Positions 8,384 to 16,400 of a stretch of 64,000 nucleotides of DNA are shown here, one piece after another (the stretch's first letter is position 1; each line of letters starts with the position of its first letter). The notes below the pieces were generated by a model, which saw only the letters and a program-made list of their open reading frames with translations, made no database searches and was not told the DNA's origin. Made by a program: the position numbers and the translations under genes. This stretch comes from Flavihumibacter sp. ZG627 (GTDB taxonomy: Bacteria; Bacteroidota; Bacteroidia; Chitinophagales; Chitinophagaceae): positions 248,001-312,000 of the forward strand of contig NZ_JPHF01000001.1 of NCBI RefSeq assembly GCF_000814325.1, written 5' to 3'.

Positions 8384-9484
8384 TTACTGTTCTGCTGAGG
8401 CAGTGAATACACCGCCCTTACTGCGTTCTGTGGAAAGTGGATTTTTTTGTTCAAGATATCTTCCTGCCTTGCGTAGGATTCCCCGTAGCGGCGTCTTTCT
8501 AACCAGGTTATCTGTTGGCACGAAAATATAATCTTCCTCTGCAGCATTACTTGCATATACTACATTCGGTCTGTCATCAGGAACTATCCGTACCACTTTA
8601 TCAATACCTGCAGAAGGAACTGTTTTTGCTGCCACAACCTCTACATTCACTGCATTTAAATTGTCCTTTATTACAGGTGTTATCACTGCTTCGGGATCTC
8701 GCCTCTTATCGTTATTTGCAGCAAATTCCCTCGCACTCACTTTTTCACTAATGCCTGTTGCTTTTGCTTCCCCTGCTGAAACTTTTTTCTTCTCATTGCC
8801 TGCCACTAACTCGATTGCCTTTTTTTCTGCATTTATGGTTGTTTCCTGCTTATTGTTTTCGGCCTTAATATTAGTCACTTCCTGCTTATCATCCAGATCC
8901 TTCTTTTCGTTTAACGGTTGCTGTGAGGCAATAGTTACAGTTCCGTCTAAATTATTTTCAACTGCATTGTTTTGATTCAGCCAGAAAATACCTGCAGCTA
9001 TCAAAACCGCCGCCGCAACCGCATACCTGAACCACATACCGATCACCACCGGACGGCTCTCTTCCTTCTCAGAACGGTATAATGATTTCTTGTCAGGGAA
9101 TTTGACACTCATATCTGGTACCAGCTTAGTCTGCTGCATGAGTTCAAAATCTGACTGGTACTCCGGATGCTTATAAACAAATAACTCAGTAGCCCCCTTC
9201 TCTTCATTCGTCAGTTCATCATCGGCATATCGTACAAACCAATCTTCATAATTGGTGATATTCACCAGGCTATCAGTATCCGTTGTACGAAACAGGCTTT
9301 CCTTATCCGCGAATACCAGGCTGCTTTCCACTGGAAGTATTGCCTGCATGAACATGTCAAGTTCTGCCTTCAGGTCGGGATTCTCTTTTATAAAATCTTC
9401 TACGCAAACTTTCTCGGATGCTGTCAGCTCATTATCAGCATATAGCAGGAAGATCGTTTCGTAATTATTTCTGTTGATGTTCAT
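8384..9484 (-). CDS. Anti-sigma-factor-like membrane protein with duplicated N-terminal module
   Basis: This 366-residue protein probably restrains the sigma factor encoded just upstream. Residues 1-70 and 75-140 are two copies of one module: YADNELTASEK ... ADKESLFR and YADDELTNEEK ... PDKKSLYR. A single membrane segment follows (WFRYAVAAAVLIAAGIFWL), and then a long, probably periplasmic, Lys/Glu-rich low-complexity region. I chose the ATG at 9484, 19 bases past the sigma-factor stop. The pairing supports the call. The duplicated module is unusual. Confidence 0.65.
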   Translation of the reverse strand: MNINRNNYETIFLLYADNELTASEKVCVEDFIKENPDLKAELDMFMQAILPVESSLVFADKESLFRTTDTDSLVNITNYEDWFVRYADDELTNEEKGATELFVYKHPEYQSDFELMQQTKLVPDMSVKFPDKKSLYRSEKEESRPVVIGMWFRYAVAAAVLIAAGIFWLNQNNAVENNLDGTVTIASQQPLNEKKDLDDKQEVTNIKAENNKQETTINAEKKAIELVAGNEKKKVSAGEAKATGISEKVSAREFAANNDKRRDPEAVITPVIKDNLNAVNVEVVAAKTVPSAGIDKVVRIVPDDRPNVVYASNAAEEDYIFVPTDNLVRKTPLRGILRKAGRYLEQKNPLSTERSKGGVFTASAEQ

Positions 9485-9503
9485 TGTGTTTCCTTTTGGG
9501 TGA

Positions 9504-9989
9504 CTAAACAACATTTTCAGGTCGTACCAGCCAGTTTTTTAACTGTATCCGCGCACGGTGCAGGTAAACCTTCACCTGGCTCTCACTGAGTCCCGTTATC
9601 CTGCCTATCTCCTCATATGAATAACCCTCATAGTCCTTTAATAACACCAGACTCCTCTGTGTTTCCCCAAGCCTTGCCAGCGCCTCATCTAGTATCTTCT
9701 TCAGGTTGTTCACGGGTTTATTAATGATAGTAGTTTGCTCATTGAATCCCTCCTTCAATAGAACCCTTTTGCTCTTTCTCAGGTGATCTATCATCTGGTG
9801 GTAGGCAACCGTAAAGAGATAACTCTTGCTTTTCTCATATTCCACTTCTTCCCTTCGCTGCCACATTTTTTCAAATGCACTCTGTACCACATCCCGTGCA
9901 TCTTCCTCATGCCGCAGGTTTTTTACGATGAAGCGATATACATTATCTGCATATTGCCGCACACATTCATTGTATTCCCTTTCAGTCAT
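9504..9989 (-). CDS. ECF-type RNA polymerase sigma factor
   Basis: This 161-residue sigma-70-family protein has region 2 (YADNVYRFIVKNLRHEEDARDVVQSAFEKMW) and region 4 (LKDYEGYSYEEIGRITGLSESQVKVYLHRAR). The intact helix-turn-helix points to promoter -35 recognition. It is the first gene of the set with the anti-sigma-like and barrel genes. The signal it answers cannot be read from sequence, but the neighbours point to the envelope. Confidence 0.92.
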   Translation of the reverse strand: MTEREYNECVRQYADNVYRFIVKNLRHEEDARDVVQSAFEKMWQRREEVEYEKSKSYLFTVAYHQMIDHLRKSKRVLLKEGFNEQTTIINKPVNNLKKILDEALARLGETQRSLVLLKDYEGYSYEEIGRITGLSESQVKVYLHRARIQLKNWLVRPENVV

Positions 9990-10067
9990 AAACAGTTGAA
10001 CTTGATATTTTCAGGATGGTTTGCTTGTAGTACGGATGAAGAAACCATAAAGTTACAATCCCCGGCA

Positions 10068-10093
10068 AAAAAATATCCCCCTGCGGGCGGGGG
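10068..10093 (-). terminator. Terminator of the small membrane protein gene
   Basis: On the minus strand the stem CCCCCGCC...GCAGGGGG is followed by ATATTTTTTT. It lies about 105 bases past the stop of the 77-residue gene at 10199 and in front of the sigma-factor operon. Confidence 0.65.
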
Positions 10094-10198
10094 AGGGTCA
10101 GGAATCATTCATTTAATGGTTGCCTGGGGATTTTCAGGGGTGAATCAGCATAATTTAAGCATAAGCATTGCCCTTAAAACAGCATTTTTCGCTTAAAT

Positions 10199-10432
10199 TC
10201 AAAATGTGAGCATCAGCAGATTACCACTCATAGAATCCCAGATTATGGAACTGCCACCCGTAACTGGCTGCGGAACAATCAATTTTTTATCCTCATCACA
10301 TGACTTTTCTTTCAGGCAACAGGCTTGCATGCTTTTTTCCGTGCTTCCGTAAGAATAATTCTGATATATGGCAAAACCCGCAACAAATAGTATGGCGGTG
10401 GCAAATGCTTTAATATAGAATGGAATTTTCAT
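10199..10432 (-). CDS. Small hypothetical membrane-anchored protein, 77 aa
   Basis: The protein has one N-terminal hydrophobic segment (YIKAFATAILFVAGFAIYQ), then a short tail with a Cys pair (QACCLKEKSC) and a hydrophobic C-terminus. It is free-standing, with a terminator downstream, which supports it being a real gene. No family is recognised. Confidence 0.45.
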   Translation of the reverse strand: MKIPFYIKAFATAILFVAGFAIYQNYSYGSTEKSMQACCLKEKSCDEDKKLIVPQPVTGGSSIIWDSMSGNLLMLTF

Positions 10433-10539
10433 GTGCAGGTTTTAGGAATATGACGCAATATAATTACCTCATGTTACAGGTTGCATTTAAAAAAGTTAAA
10501 AAGGATGGTTCTCGATAAGATGACATGCTGTTTCCTTAT

Positions 10540-10571
10540 TTGCTCAGCAGCCGGTTTCTTTCCTATTTTTG
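10540..10571 (+). promoter_or_regulatory. Bacteroidota-type promoter of kbl
   Basis: A TTG at 10540-10542 is followed after 21 bases by TATTTTTG (10564-10571). This matches the TTG-N19-21-TAnnTTTG promoter of Bacteroidota. The kbl ATG lies 18 bases past the box. Confidence 0.5.
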
Positions 10572-10589
10572 GGCCCTAAAATTTTCCTG

Positions 10590-11780
10590 ATGAACGAAAA
10601 ATTCGTGAAACGTATTGCTACAGAATTAGAAGAGATCAAGAGCGCAGGCTTATTCAAATCAGAACGCATCATAACCAGTGAACAGGGACCGGAGATCATG
10701 GTGAATGGAAAAGAGGTGTTGAATTTCTGTGCTAATAATTATCTCGGACTTTCTTCCCATCCCCGGGTTATAGAAGCTGCCCATAAAGCGATTGATTCCC
10801 ATGGCTATGGTATGAGCAGCGTACGTTTCATTTGTGGTACACAGGATATCCATAAAACACTTGAGAAAAAGCTTGCCGATTTCCTTGGTACAGATGACAC
10901 AATTTTATATGCAGCGGCATTCGATGCCAATGGGGGCGTGTTTGAACCTCTTTTTAGTGATGAAGATGCCATCATTTCTGATGAACTGAATCACGCTTCC
11001 ATTATTGATGGTGTCAGACTTTGCAAGGCCCAGCGCTTTCGTTACAAGCACAATGATATGGCTGATCTGGAAGTTCAACTCCAGGCTGCCGCTGCTGCCA
11101 GAAGCCGTATCATAGTAACAGATGGCTCTTTCAGTATGGACGGAACCATAGCTCAGCTGCACACCATTTGCGACCTGGCCGATAAATACGATGCCATCGT
11201 TATGATCGATGAATGTCATTCTTCGGGTTTCCTGGGTAAAACCGGAAGAGGTACTCATGAATACCGCGGAGTGATGGGCCGCATTGATATCATCACCGGT
11301 ACCCTGGGTAAAGCCCTGGGCGGTGCATCGGGTGGTTTTACCAGTGGTCGTAAAGAAATTATCGAGATGTTGCGTCAACGTAGCAGACCCTACCTTTTTA
11401 GCAATACGCTCGCGCCCTCCATTGTCGGTGCCTCTATTGCTGTACTTGATATGCTTAGTGAAACAACTTCCCTGCGCGACCAGCTCGAATCTAATACATC
11501 TTATTTCAGATCTAAGATGACAGAAGCAGGTTTTGATATACGTCCCGGTGACCACCCGATTGTGCCCATCATGCTCTATGATGCAGTAATTGCCCAGCAA
11601 TTCGCAGCAAAGCTCCTTGAAGAAGGGGTTTATGTGATTGGGTTCTTTTTCCCGGTTGTGCCCAAAGGACAGGCTCGTATCAGGGTCCAACTAAGCGCAG
11701 CCCATAAAGGGGAACACCTCGATAAAGCCATCGTTGCATTTACAAAGGTGGGAAAAGAGCTTGGTGTCATTCACCCTTAA
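10590..11780 (+). CDS. kbl: Glycine C-acetyltransferase (2-amino-3-ketobutyrate CoA ligase)
   Basis: This PLP enzyme cleaves 2-amino-3-ketobutyrate with CoA to glycine and acetyl-CoA in threonine breakdown. The 396 residues match the family length of about 398. Motifs include [14 protein letters not shown] near the start, DECHSSGF, and the PLP-lysine region [15 protein letters not shown] chose the ATG at 10590. An in-frame TTG at 10569 overlaps the promoter box. The 3' end overlaps the convergent ridA gene by 14 bases. No threonine dehydrogenase gene is nearby, so the related activities of this alpha-oxoamine synthase family cannot be fully excluded. Confidence 0.9.
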   Translation: MNEKFVKRIATELEEIKSAGLFKSERIITSEQGPEIMVNGKEVLNFCANNYLGLSSHPRVIEAAHKAIDSHGYGMSSVRFICGTQDIHKTLEKKLADFLGTDDTILYAAAFDANGGVFEPLFSDEDAIISDELNHASIIDGVRLCKAQRFRYKHNDMADLEVQLQAAAAARSRIIVTDGSFSMDGTIAQLHTICDLADKYDAIVMIDECHSSGFLGKTGRGTHEYRGVMGRIDIITGTLGKALGGASGGFTSGRKEIIEMLRQRSRPYLFSNTLAPSIVGASIAVLDMLSETTSLRDQLESNTSYFRSKMTEAGFDIRPGDHPIVPIMLYDAVIAQQFAAKLLEEGVYVIGFFFPVVPKGQARIRVQLSAAHKGEHLDKAIVAFTKVGKELGVIHP

Positions 11781-12153
11781 CAGCTATCATACTGATCTCA
11801 ACATTCACATTTCGTGGTAATCCCTTAACGGCAACAGTTTCCCGGGCAGGAAAATCGCTGTCGAAAAACCTGCCGTAAACCTCGTTCACTGCATTGAATA
11901 AACCCATATCACTCAGGAAAATGGTCGTTTTTACCACATCACTGAAATTCATACCGGCTTCGTGAAGCACTGCCTTGAGATTGCGCATAACCTGCTCCGT
12001 TTCCCCGGCTGCATCAGTTGCCTCCAGATTTCCGGTTACAGGGTTGATTGCCACCTGGCCTGATATGTATAAAAACGAACCTACCTGTACAGCCTGGCTG
12101 TATGGACCGATCGGTGCCGGCGCATGCGGAGTATTGATGATCTTTTTTTCCAT
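11767..12153 (-). CDS. ridA: RidA family enamine/imine deaminase
   Basis: This 128-residue protein hydrolyses reactive enamines and imines formed by PLP enzymes. Visible are the N-terminal [15 protein letters not shown], then [10 protein letters not shown] and the C-terminal [21 protein letters not shown], with the conserved arginine used in substrate binding. I chose the ATG at 12153. The upstream extension would cross into the divergent promoter. It is convergent with kbl, itself a PLP enzyme, and divergent from the dehydrogenase-like gene only 31 bases away. Confidence 0.92.
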   Translation of the reverse strand: MEKKIINTPHAPAPIGPYSQAVQVGSFLYISGQVAINPVTGNLEATDAAGETEQVMRNLKAVLHEAGMNFSDVVKTTIFLSDMGLFNAVNEVYGRFFDSDFPARETVAVKGLPRNVNVEISMIAVKGE

Positions 12154-12184
12154 TCCACAAAAATAATGCTTTGTACTTTTGGCC
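12154..12184. promoter_or_regulatory. Compact divergent promoter between ridA and the HCDH-like gene
   Basis: Only 31 bases separate the two start codons. On the plus strand TACTTTTG (12174-12181) ends three bases before the ATG at 12185. On the minus strand TATTTTTG (12165-12158) ends four bases before the ridA ATG. Both fit the Bacteroidota -7 box and would give leaderless or nearly leaderless transcripts. Confidence 0.45.
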
Positions 12185-12820
12185 ATGATTCTTCCCCCAC
12201 TTTCAGTTGCCATGATGGTGAAACCAGGTCATGATCCTTTCCCGGTGAGCTGCGCAGAGCCCGTGGTACTCCATCATTATCATGATTTCAGTCTCTTTTG
12301 CCAGGCTCATGCCAATCTCTTCATCGATTGTGATTTCTCCCCTTCTGCGGAGCGTATAAAATGCCTCAAAGCACTGGCAGCACCAGTTATTGTCAATTCT
12401 GTTTCATATACCACAAGGGAGATCGGCTCCTCAATGATCCGTTTCAATGGGTGGACAGGTTTCAGCCACCAATCCGTACTCGAACTTGCCGCTGCAAGTA
12501 AAGAACTGCCCGACGCTGTGGAGCAATTTGCATTGGCCTGCGGACTCAGTATCGTGATGGCTCCCGATAGCGCCGGAATGGTAAGAGCCCGTATAATAGC
12601 CATGATAATTAATGAAGCCTATCATGCCCTGGGAGAAGGCGTAAGTTCAGAAGAAGATATCGATACCGCCATGAAACTGGGTACCAATTACCCTTACGGC
12701 CCCTTCGAATGGGCTTCCCGGATTGGTCATGATAATATTATAGAACTTTTGGAAATTATGTCTCTTACCGATAAAAAATACAAGCCCGCCCCAGCATTGG
12801 TGGCAGGTGCCAAATCATAA
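12185..12820 (+). CDS. 3-hydroxyacyl-CoA dehydrogenase-like protein with truncated NAD-binding domain
   Basis: Residues from about 115 match the C-terminal domain of 3-hydroxyacyl-CoA dehydrogenases (MVRARIIAMIINEAYHALGE, SEEDIDTAMKLGTNYPYGPFEW). The N-terminal part, only about 110 residues, aligns with the second half of the Rossmann domain (APVIVNSVSYTTREI). No GxGxxG nucleotide loop is present. The usual HFFNP-type catalytic segment reads FNGWTGFSHQS. Normal family members have a Rossmann domain of about 185 residues. It may be a non-catalytic or altered paralogue. Its TAA overlaps the tsaB ATG by one base, so the two are coupled. Confidence 0.7.
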   Translation: MILPPLSVAMMVKPGHDPFPVSCAEPVVLHHYHDFSLFCQAHANLFIDCDFSPSAERIKCLKALAAPVIVNSVSYTTREIGSSMIRFNGWTGFSHQSVLELAAASKELPDAVEQFALACGLSIVMAPDSAGMVRARIIAMIINEAYHALGEGVSSEEDIDTAMKLGTNYPYGPFEWASRIGHDNIIELLEIMSLTDKKYKPAPALVAGAKS

Positions 12821-13494
12821 TGGCCATAATATTAACCATCGATACCGCCGGTGAACAGGCCGGCATTTGTCTGTCTCTGGGCGATCATCATATTCAATCG
12901 GTGAACCCCCTTCAAAAAGACCACGCTGCCTGGTTGCAGCCCGCCATAAGGGCACTTTTTGAGGCCTCTTCCACTGAACTATCCTCCCTGGATGCAGTTG
13001 CCGTTACCGCCGGACCGGGCTCATATACCGGACTTCGGGTTGCGCTTTCCTCCGCCAAAGGCCTCTGTTTTGCGTTAGGTAAACCCCTGATCACAATGAG
13101 TTCTTTAGTGGTAATGGCCAAAACTGCGGTAAAACAACTGGAAAAACCAATGTTGCTCTGTCCTATGATCGATGCCCGCCGTATGGAGGTCTTTACCGCC
13201 CTCTTTGATGAAAACGGGCAAGAGATCCACGAAGCCTTTGCCCTGGTACTCCAACCCGATAGTTTTGATGAATGGCTCCACCAAAAACAGGTTTGTTTCT
13301 TCGGGGATGGCGCAGCGAAATATAAAAACATGTTAAAAAATGTTAACGCATACTTTGAAAATATCCATTCCGATATCCTTATAACAGCCCAATTAGCGGC
13401 TGAAAAGTATGCCAAACAGGCTTTTTCTGATCTTGCTTATACAGAACCGAATTACGTAAAAGCTTTTTACAGCCCCCAAAAAGCAAAATCATGA
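12820..13494 (+). CDS. tsaB: tRNA N6-threonylcarbamoyladenosine biosynthesis protein TsaB
   Basis: TsaB is the scaffold subunit that works with TsaD and TsaE to make t6A37 in ANN-decoding tRNAs. The 224 residues show the ASKHA-fold start ILTIDTAGEQAGICL and the family signature GPGSYTGLRVALSSAKGLC. Length is normal. The start overlaps the stop of the HCDH-like gene by one base, giving translational coupling. The tsaD and tsaE genes are not in this window. Confidence 0.93.
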   Translation: MAIILTIDTAGEQAGICLSLGDHHIQSVNPLQKDHAAWLQPAIRALFEASSTELSSLDAVAVTAGPGSYTGLRVALSSAKGLCFALGKPLITMSSLVVMAKTAVKQLEKPMLLCPMIDARRMEVFTALFDENGQEIHEAFALVLQPDSFDEWLHQKQVCFFGDGAAKYKNMLKNVNAYFENIHSDILITAQLAAEKYAKQAFSDLAYTEPNYVKAFYSPQKAKS

Positions 13495-13516
13495 AGCATT
13501 TTAAAAAATTGCAATG

Positions 13517-13524
13517 TAAATTTG
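13517..13524 (+). promoter_or_regulatory. -7 box upstream of the ArsR-family gene
   Basis: TAAATTTG fits the TAnnTTTG element, followed by C. The gene start is 51 bases downstream. No clear TTG lies 19-21 bases upstream. Confidence 0.35.
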
Positions 13525-13575
13525 CATGTTTAGGCTAAGGCAAATAGTTGACAATCATAAATCCAATTTTCACAC

Positions 13576-13917
13576 ATGAACACAGTAGCAGCAAATTATC
13601 TAGTGGTTAACGAGGTAGAAGGCTCGGAATTGAAAGTAGATTTCTTACATGTAAAAAAAGCGGCTCTTACACTAAGGGCAATGAATCACAAATTGCGTCA
13701 GCAGATCATGAAGTTGTTGGAGGAGAGTGACAAACTCACCGTAACCGAAATTTATGTCAGGTTAAGGTTAGAGCAGTCCGTTGCTTCTCAACACCTCGCA
13801 ATTCTTCGCCGCGCAGGTATTGTGAAGACTGAACGCGATGGTAAATTCATTTATTACAAATTGAATGAGCCCCGTATCATTGAAATTAGTCGCTGCGTGG
13901 AAGACATTATCAGCTAA
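13576..13917 (+). CDS. ArsR-family winged-helix transcriptional regulator
   Basis: This 113-residue protein has the ArsR winged helix across residues 30-105: LRAMNHKLRQQIMKLLEE, recognition helix QSVASQHLAILRRAGIV, and wing TERDGKFIYYKLN. I see no cysteine pair of the metal-sensing type in the recognition region. The signal may therefore be something other than a metal. A terminator follows it, so it is transcribed alone. The rhodanese gene downstream is a possible target, by position only. Confidence 0.85.
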   Translation: MNTVAANYLVVNEVEGSELKVDFLHVKKAALTLRAMNHKLRQQIMKLLEESDKLTVTEIYVRLRLEQSVASQHLAILRRAGIVKTERDGKFIYYKLNEPRIIEISRCVEDIIS

Positions 13918-13935
13918 TTGGTTCTACCATAGTTT

Positions 13936-13967
13936 ATAGCGGATCGCCTTCGGTCCGCTATTTTTAT
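13936..13967 (+). terminator. Rho-independent terminator after the ArsR gene
   Basis: The arms ATAGCGGA and TCCGCTAT enclose a TTCG-type loop and are followed by TTTTATTT on the plus strand, 18 bases past the stop codon. Confidence 0.85.
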
Positions 13968-14005
13968 TTCACCTCAACAAGCAGCTTTAATTTTTACTAT
14001 CAACT

Positions 14006-14665
14006 ATGTCAGCATTTAATTTTATTTCTCCTGCAGAATTACAGGAAAAACTCAAGTCTGTAGATATAACCTTTATCGATACCCGACCATCTGCCGAATT
14101 CTCCATTGGCTTCGTTCCCGGCTCGCTTGGTATCGGACCCGATGGTCGCTATGACTCCTGGGCTGCTACCTACACAGAAGGCAGCACGCATATCAATCTC
14201 ATCGCTCCCCTCGGTGAAGAAGCTTCTACTGTAGAGCGCCTCCGCAAAGCCGGAGTTCGGAATATCAGCGCAGTACTGGAAGGTGGATTTGAGGCCTGGC
14301 AAAACATCGGCGCCCCGGTCGACCTCCTGATCGAAGTTGATCCCGATGAACTTGCTATGGATCTTCCCCATGACCCCCAACTGATCGTTGTAGACCTTCG
14401 TAGCCCTATTGAATACAATGAATCTCATGTTAAAGGCGCGCAAAACCTTCCCCTCGCTGAAATGACCGACCTGGCAACTATTGCCAATTTCGAGGAGTTT
14501 CAAAACCTCTATATCCATTGCGGTGGGGGACAAAGAAGTGTGATCGCTGCCTCTCTTCTTAAAAGACAGGGTATTCATAATCTCCGGATCATAACAGGTG
14601 GCTTTCCTGCTATTAAAGAAGAAAAGAGAATACCCCTTGAAAAAGAGGTCAGCAAGCTGAATTAA
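14006..14665 (+). CDS. Tandem rhodanese-domain protein
   Basis: This 219-residue cytoplasmic protein has two rhodanese modules. The first (residues 1-110, VDITFIDTRPSAEFSIGFVPGS ... EGGFEAW) lacks a catalytic cysteine. The second (residues 120-210, LIVVDLRSPIEYNESHVKGAQ) keeps the active-site loop IHCGGGQRS. It should move sulfane sulfur. The architecture resembles the C-terminal half of persulfide dioxygenase-rhodanese fusions without the metallo-beta-lactamase part. Its stop overlaps the convergent response-regulator gene by four bases. Confidence 0.82.
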   Translation: MSAFNFISPAELQEKLKSVDITFIDTRPSAEFSIGFVPGSLGIGPDGRYDSWAATYTEGSTHINLIAPLGEEASTVERLRKAGVRNISAVLEGGFEAWQNIGAPVDLLIEVDPDELAMDLPHDPQLIVVDLRSPIEYNESHVKGAQNLPLAEMTDLATIANFEEFQNLYIHCGGGQRSVIAASLLKRQGIHNLRIITGGFPAIKEEKRIPLEKEVSKLN

Positions 14666-15318
14666 ACCGAAAATATCCCGTTTCTTATCGCAAAGGTCAC
14701 CAGCCCAACCCTGGTCTTTAAGCGCAGCTTTTCAAATAAAGTATCCCGGTATCCATCAATGGTACGGGGACTCAGAAACATTCTCCCGGCAATTTCCTTA
14801 TAGGTCATTTCCGTACAGGCATATTGCAGGAATTCAATCTCCCGGTCATTCAAAACGGAAATTGGATTCCTGCCTTCTTCTTCTTCATATCCGTTTATAG
14901 TATGGATAAGCCTGCCGGTTACAAGTTCCGAATAATAATATCCCTTTTGTATAAGCGCATCCATGGCAGTGCGCAAATCTTTTGGGTCTGCATATTTCAT
15001 CACATAACCCCTTACTCCGGCCTTGAACATCCTGATGATCGCATTCTCTGTGTCATACATAGACAATGCCAGGATCTTGACATCGGGGTAATGCCTTTTC
15101 AACCAGCTGGTGGTAGCACATCCATCCATCTCCGGCATGTTGAAATCCATCAACACGATATCCGGCAAATTCAATGGGTCGATCATGTTCATTAACTCCT
15201 TGCCATTGTTTGCCTCAAATATCACCTGGTACTGATCAAATCCCTCCACCAGTCTTGCCAACCCGTTTCTCAGCAGGGCATGGTCATCCACCAGCACTAC
15301 CTTAAATAGTTCTTTCAT
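14662..15318 (-). CDS. NarL/FixJ-type response regulator
   Basis: This 218-residue DNA-binding regulator has a receiver domain with the acidic pocket VVLVDDH (residues 8-13), phospho-acceptor Asp58 in IVLMDFNMPEMDG and the conserved Lys in GYVMKYADP. A LuxR-type helix-turn-helix follows (LNDREIEFLQYACTEMTYKEIAGRM, SPRTIDGYRD). No histidine kinase gene is next to it, so its partner is elsewhere. Confidence 0.92.
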   Translation of the reverse strand: MKELFKVVLVDDHALLRNGLARLVEGFDQYQVIFEANNGKELMNMIDPLNLPDIVLMDFNMPEMDGCATTSWLKRHYPDVKILALSMYDTENAIIRMFKAGVRGYVMKYADPKDLRTAMDALIQKGYYYSELVTGRLIHTINGYEEEEGRNPISVLNDREIEFLQYACTEMTYKEIAGRMFLSPRTIDGYRDTLFEKLRLKTRVGLVTFAIRNGIFSV

Positions 15319-15382
15319 GTTTAGCTTTTAAGTGTGATAAATATTTAGAATTGTGGCAGGGAGAGGTTATTTCAGCAGGTAA

Positions 15383-16318
15383 TCAGACAAATTTATTTGA
15401 AACATAAGGGTTGATCCCACGTTGCGGTGGTGGAAGAAGATCGATCCATTGTGCAATATATTCAGCCTTCCATGGTTTTTTCCATCGTCGGTGGCTCCAT
15501 AACCACATATCGGGGTGTTGGCGGATAACACGTTGTAAAAAATCCCGGTATTGTATCGTCAGCTCACCTTCAGGCCAACGTGCAGGATCTTCTGTAACCA
15601 ATGTTGCATGCAAGTAGTAATAACCACGCTTTTCTTTAGTTATGTTCACAAATACAACTGGTATATTCCCCGCCCTTGCACCTTTTTCAGGACCCGGAAT
15701 GAAACCGGTAGGCATCCCCAGAAAATCCATCCAAAAGGCCCGCTCCGGTCGGGGAGGTACCTGGTCCGCTACAAGCCCCAGCAGGTATTGTTGGTCACGG
15801 TAAGGCATTATGCTCTTTCGCATATCCGTTGCCGGAAGAAGGATAGTTCCTGTCCTGCTCCTGAGCTTACGAAAGATGCGATCCATGGTCTTATTCTTCA
15901 GTGGCATATAAACACCAAGCATCTGGTAACTGCTATTTAAACTGAATGAAAGATTTCCTAACTCCCAGTTGAAATTATGCCCCATATGCACCTGGCATTT
16001 AAGACCCTTATTATACAGATCTTCAAAAACATGGTAATCGCCCGGCATACGTTCACGGATAAACGCATCGCTGGCCGAAAACAGTTTGAGGGTCTCCATG
16101 AAAGTGTCAGTAAAATTCCTGGCAAAGCGATAAGCTATCTCATCCCGCTCTTTCTGGCTCTTTCTGGGGAATGCAAGATTCAGGTTCATGCGGATCACCC
16201 AGTAACGATAATTACATACATCAAATAGAAGCCAGGCCACGAAATCGCTAAGAAGGTAAAGCGCCCACATCGGTAGCAGCGATACAACATAAATAAATCC
16301 GTACACCAGGTAATACAT
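15383..16318 (-). CDS. Lipid A biosynthesis (LpxL/HtrB-like) acyltransferase
   Basis: This 311-residue inner-membrane enzyme should add an acyl chain to lipid A or a related lipid. It has an N-terminal membrane helix (MYYLVYGFIYVVSLLPMWAL), the catalytic HX4E motif in MGHNFNWELGN, and the conserved regions MPLKNKTMDRIFRKLR and GLVADQVPPRPERAFW. I chose the ATG at 16318, which begins the membrane helix just downstream of a good promoter. The longer frame overlaps the end of nadB. Confidence 0.87.
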   Translation of the reverse strand: MYYLVYGFIYVVSLLPMWALYLLSDFVAWLLFDVCNYRYWVIRMNLNLAFPRKSQKERDEIAYRFARNFTDTFMETLKLFSASDAFIRERMPGDYHVFEDLYNKGLKCQVHMGHNFNWELGNLSFSLNSSYQMLGVYMPLKNKTMDRIFRKLRSRTGTILLPATDMRKSIMPYRDQQYLLGLVADQVPPRPERAFWMDFLGMPTGFIPGPEKGARAGNIPVVFVNITKEKRGYYYLHATLVTEDPARWPEGELTIQYRDFLQRVIRQHPDMWLWSHRRWKKPWKAEYIAQWIDLLPPPQRGINPYVSNKFV

Positions 16319-16337
16319 ATTCAGTTGGTTCAGGCTA

Positions 16338-16368
16338 CAAATGTAACGGGCACTTCCACTCTTTCCAA
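16338..16368 (-). promoter_or_regulatory. Promoter of the LpxL-like gene
   Basis: On the minus strand TTG (16368-16366) is followed after 20 bases by TACATTTG (16345-16338). This is a near-ideal Bacteroidota promoter. It lies between the nadB stop and the acyltransferase ATG, giving a leader of about 10-15 bases. Confidence 0.6.
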
Positions 16369-16400
16369 GTTGTGGGAGGGGAGAAAAACACGGTATTTTA

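Noticed and set aside
10905-11690. Long open frame opposite kbl
   Set aside because: It is a shadow of a highly conserved gene on the other strand, with no likely start site and no protein-like composition.
14039-14578. Open frame opposite the rhodanese gene
   Set aside because: It is a shadow of the rhodanese coding sequence with no motif or start signal of its own.
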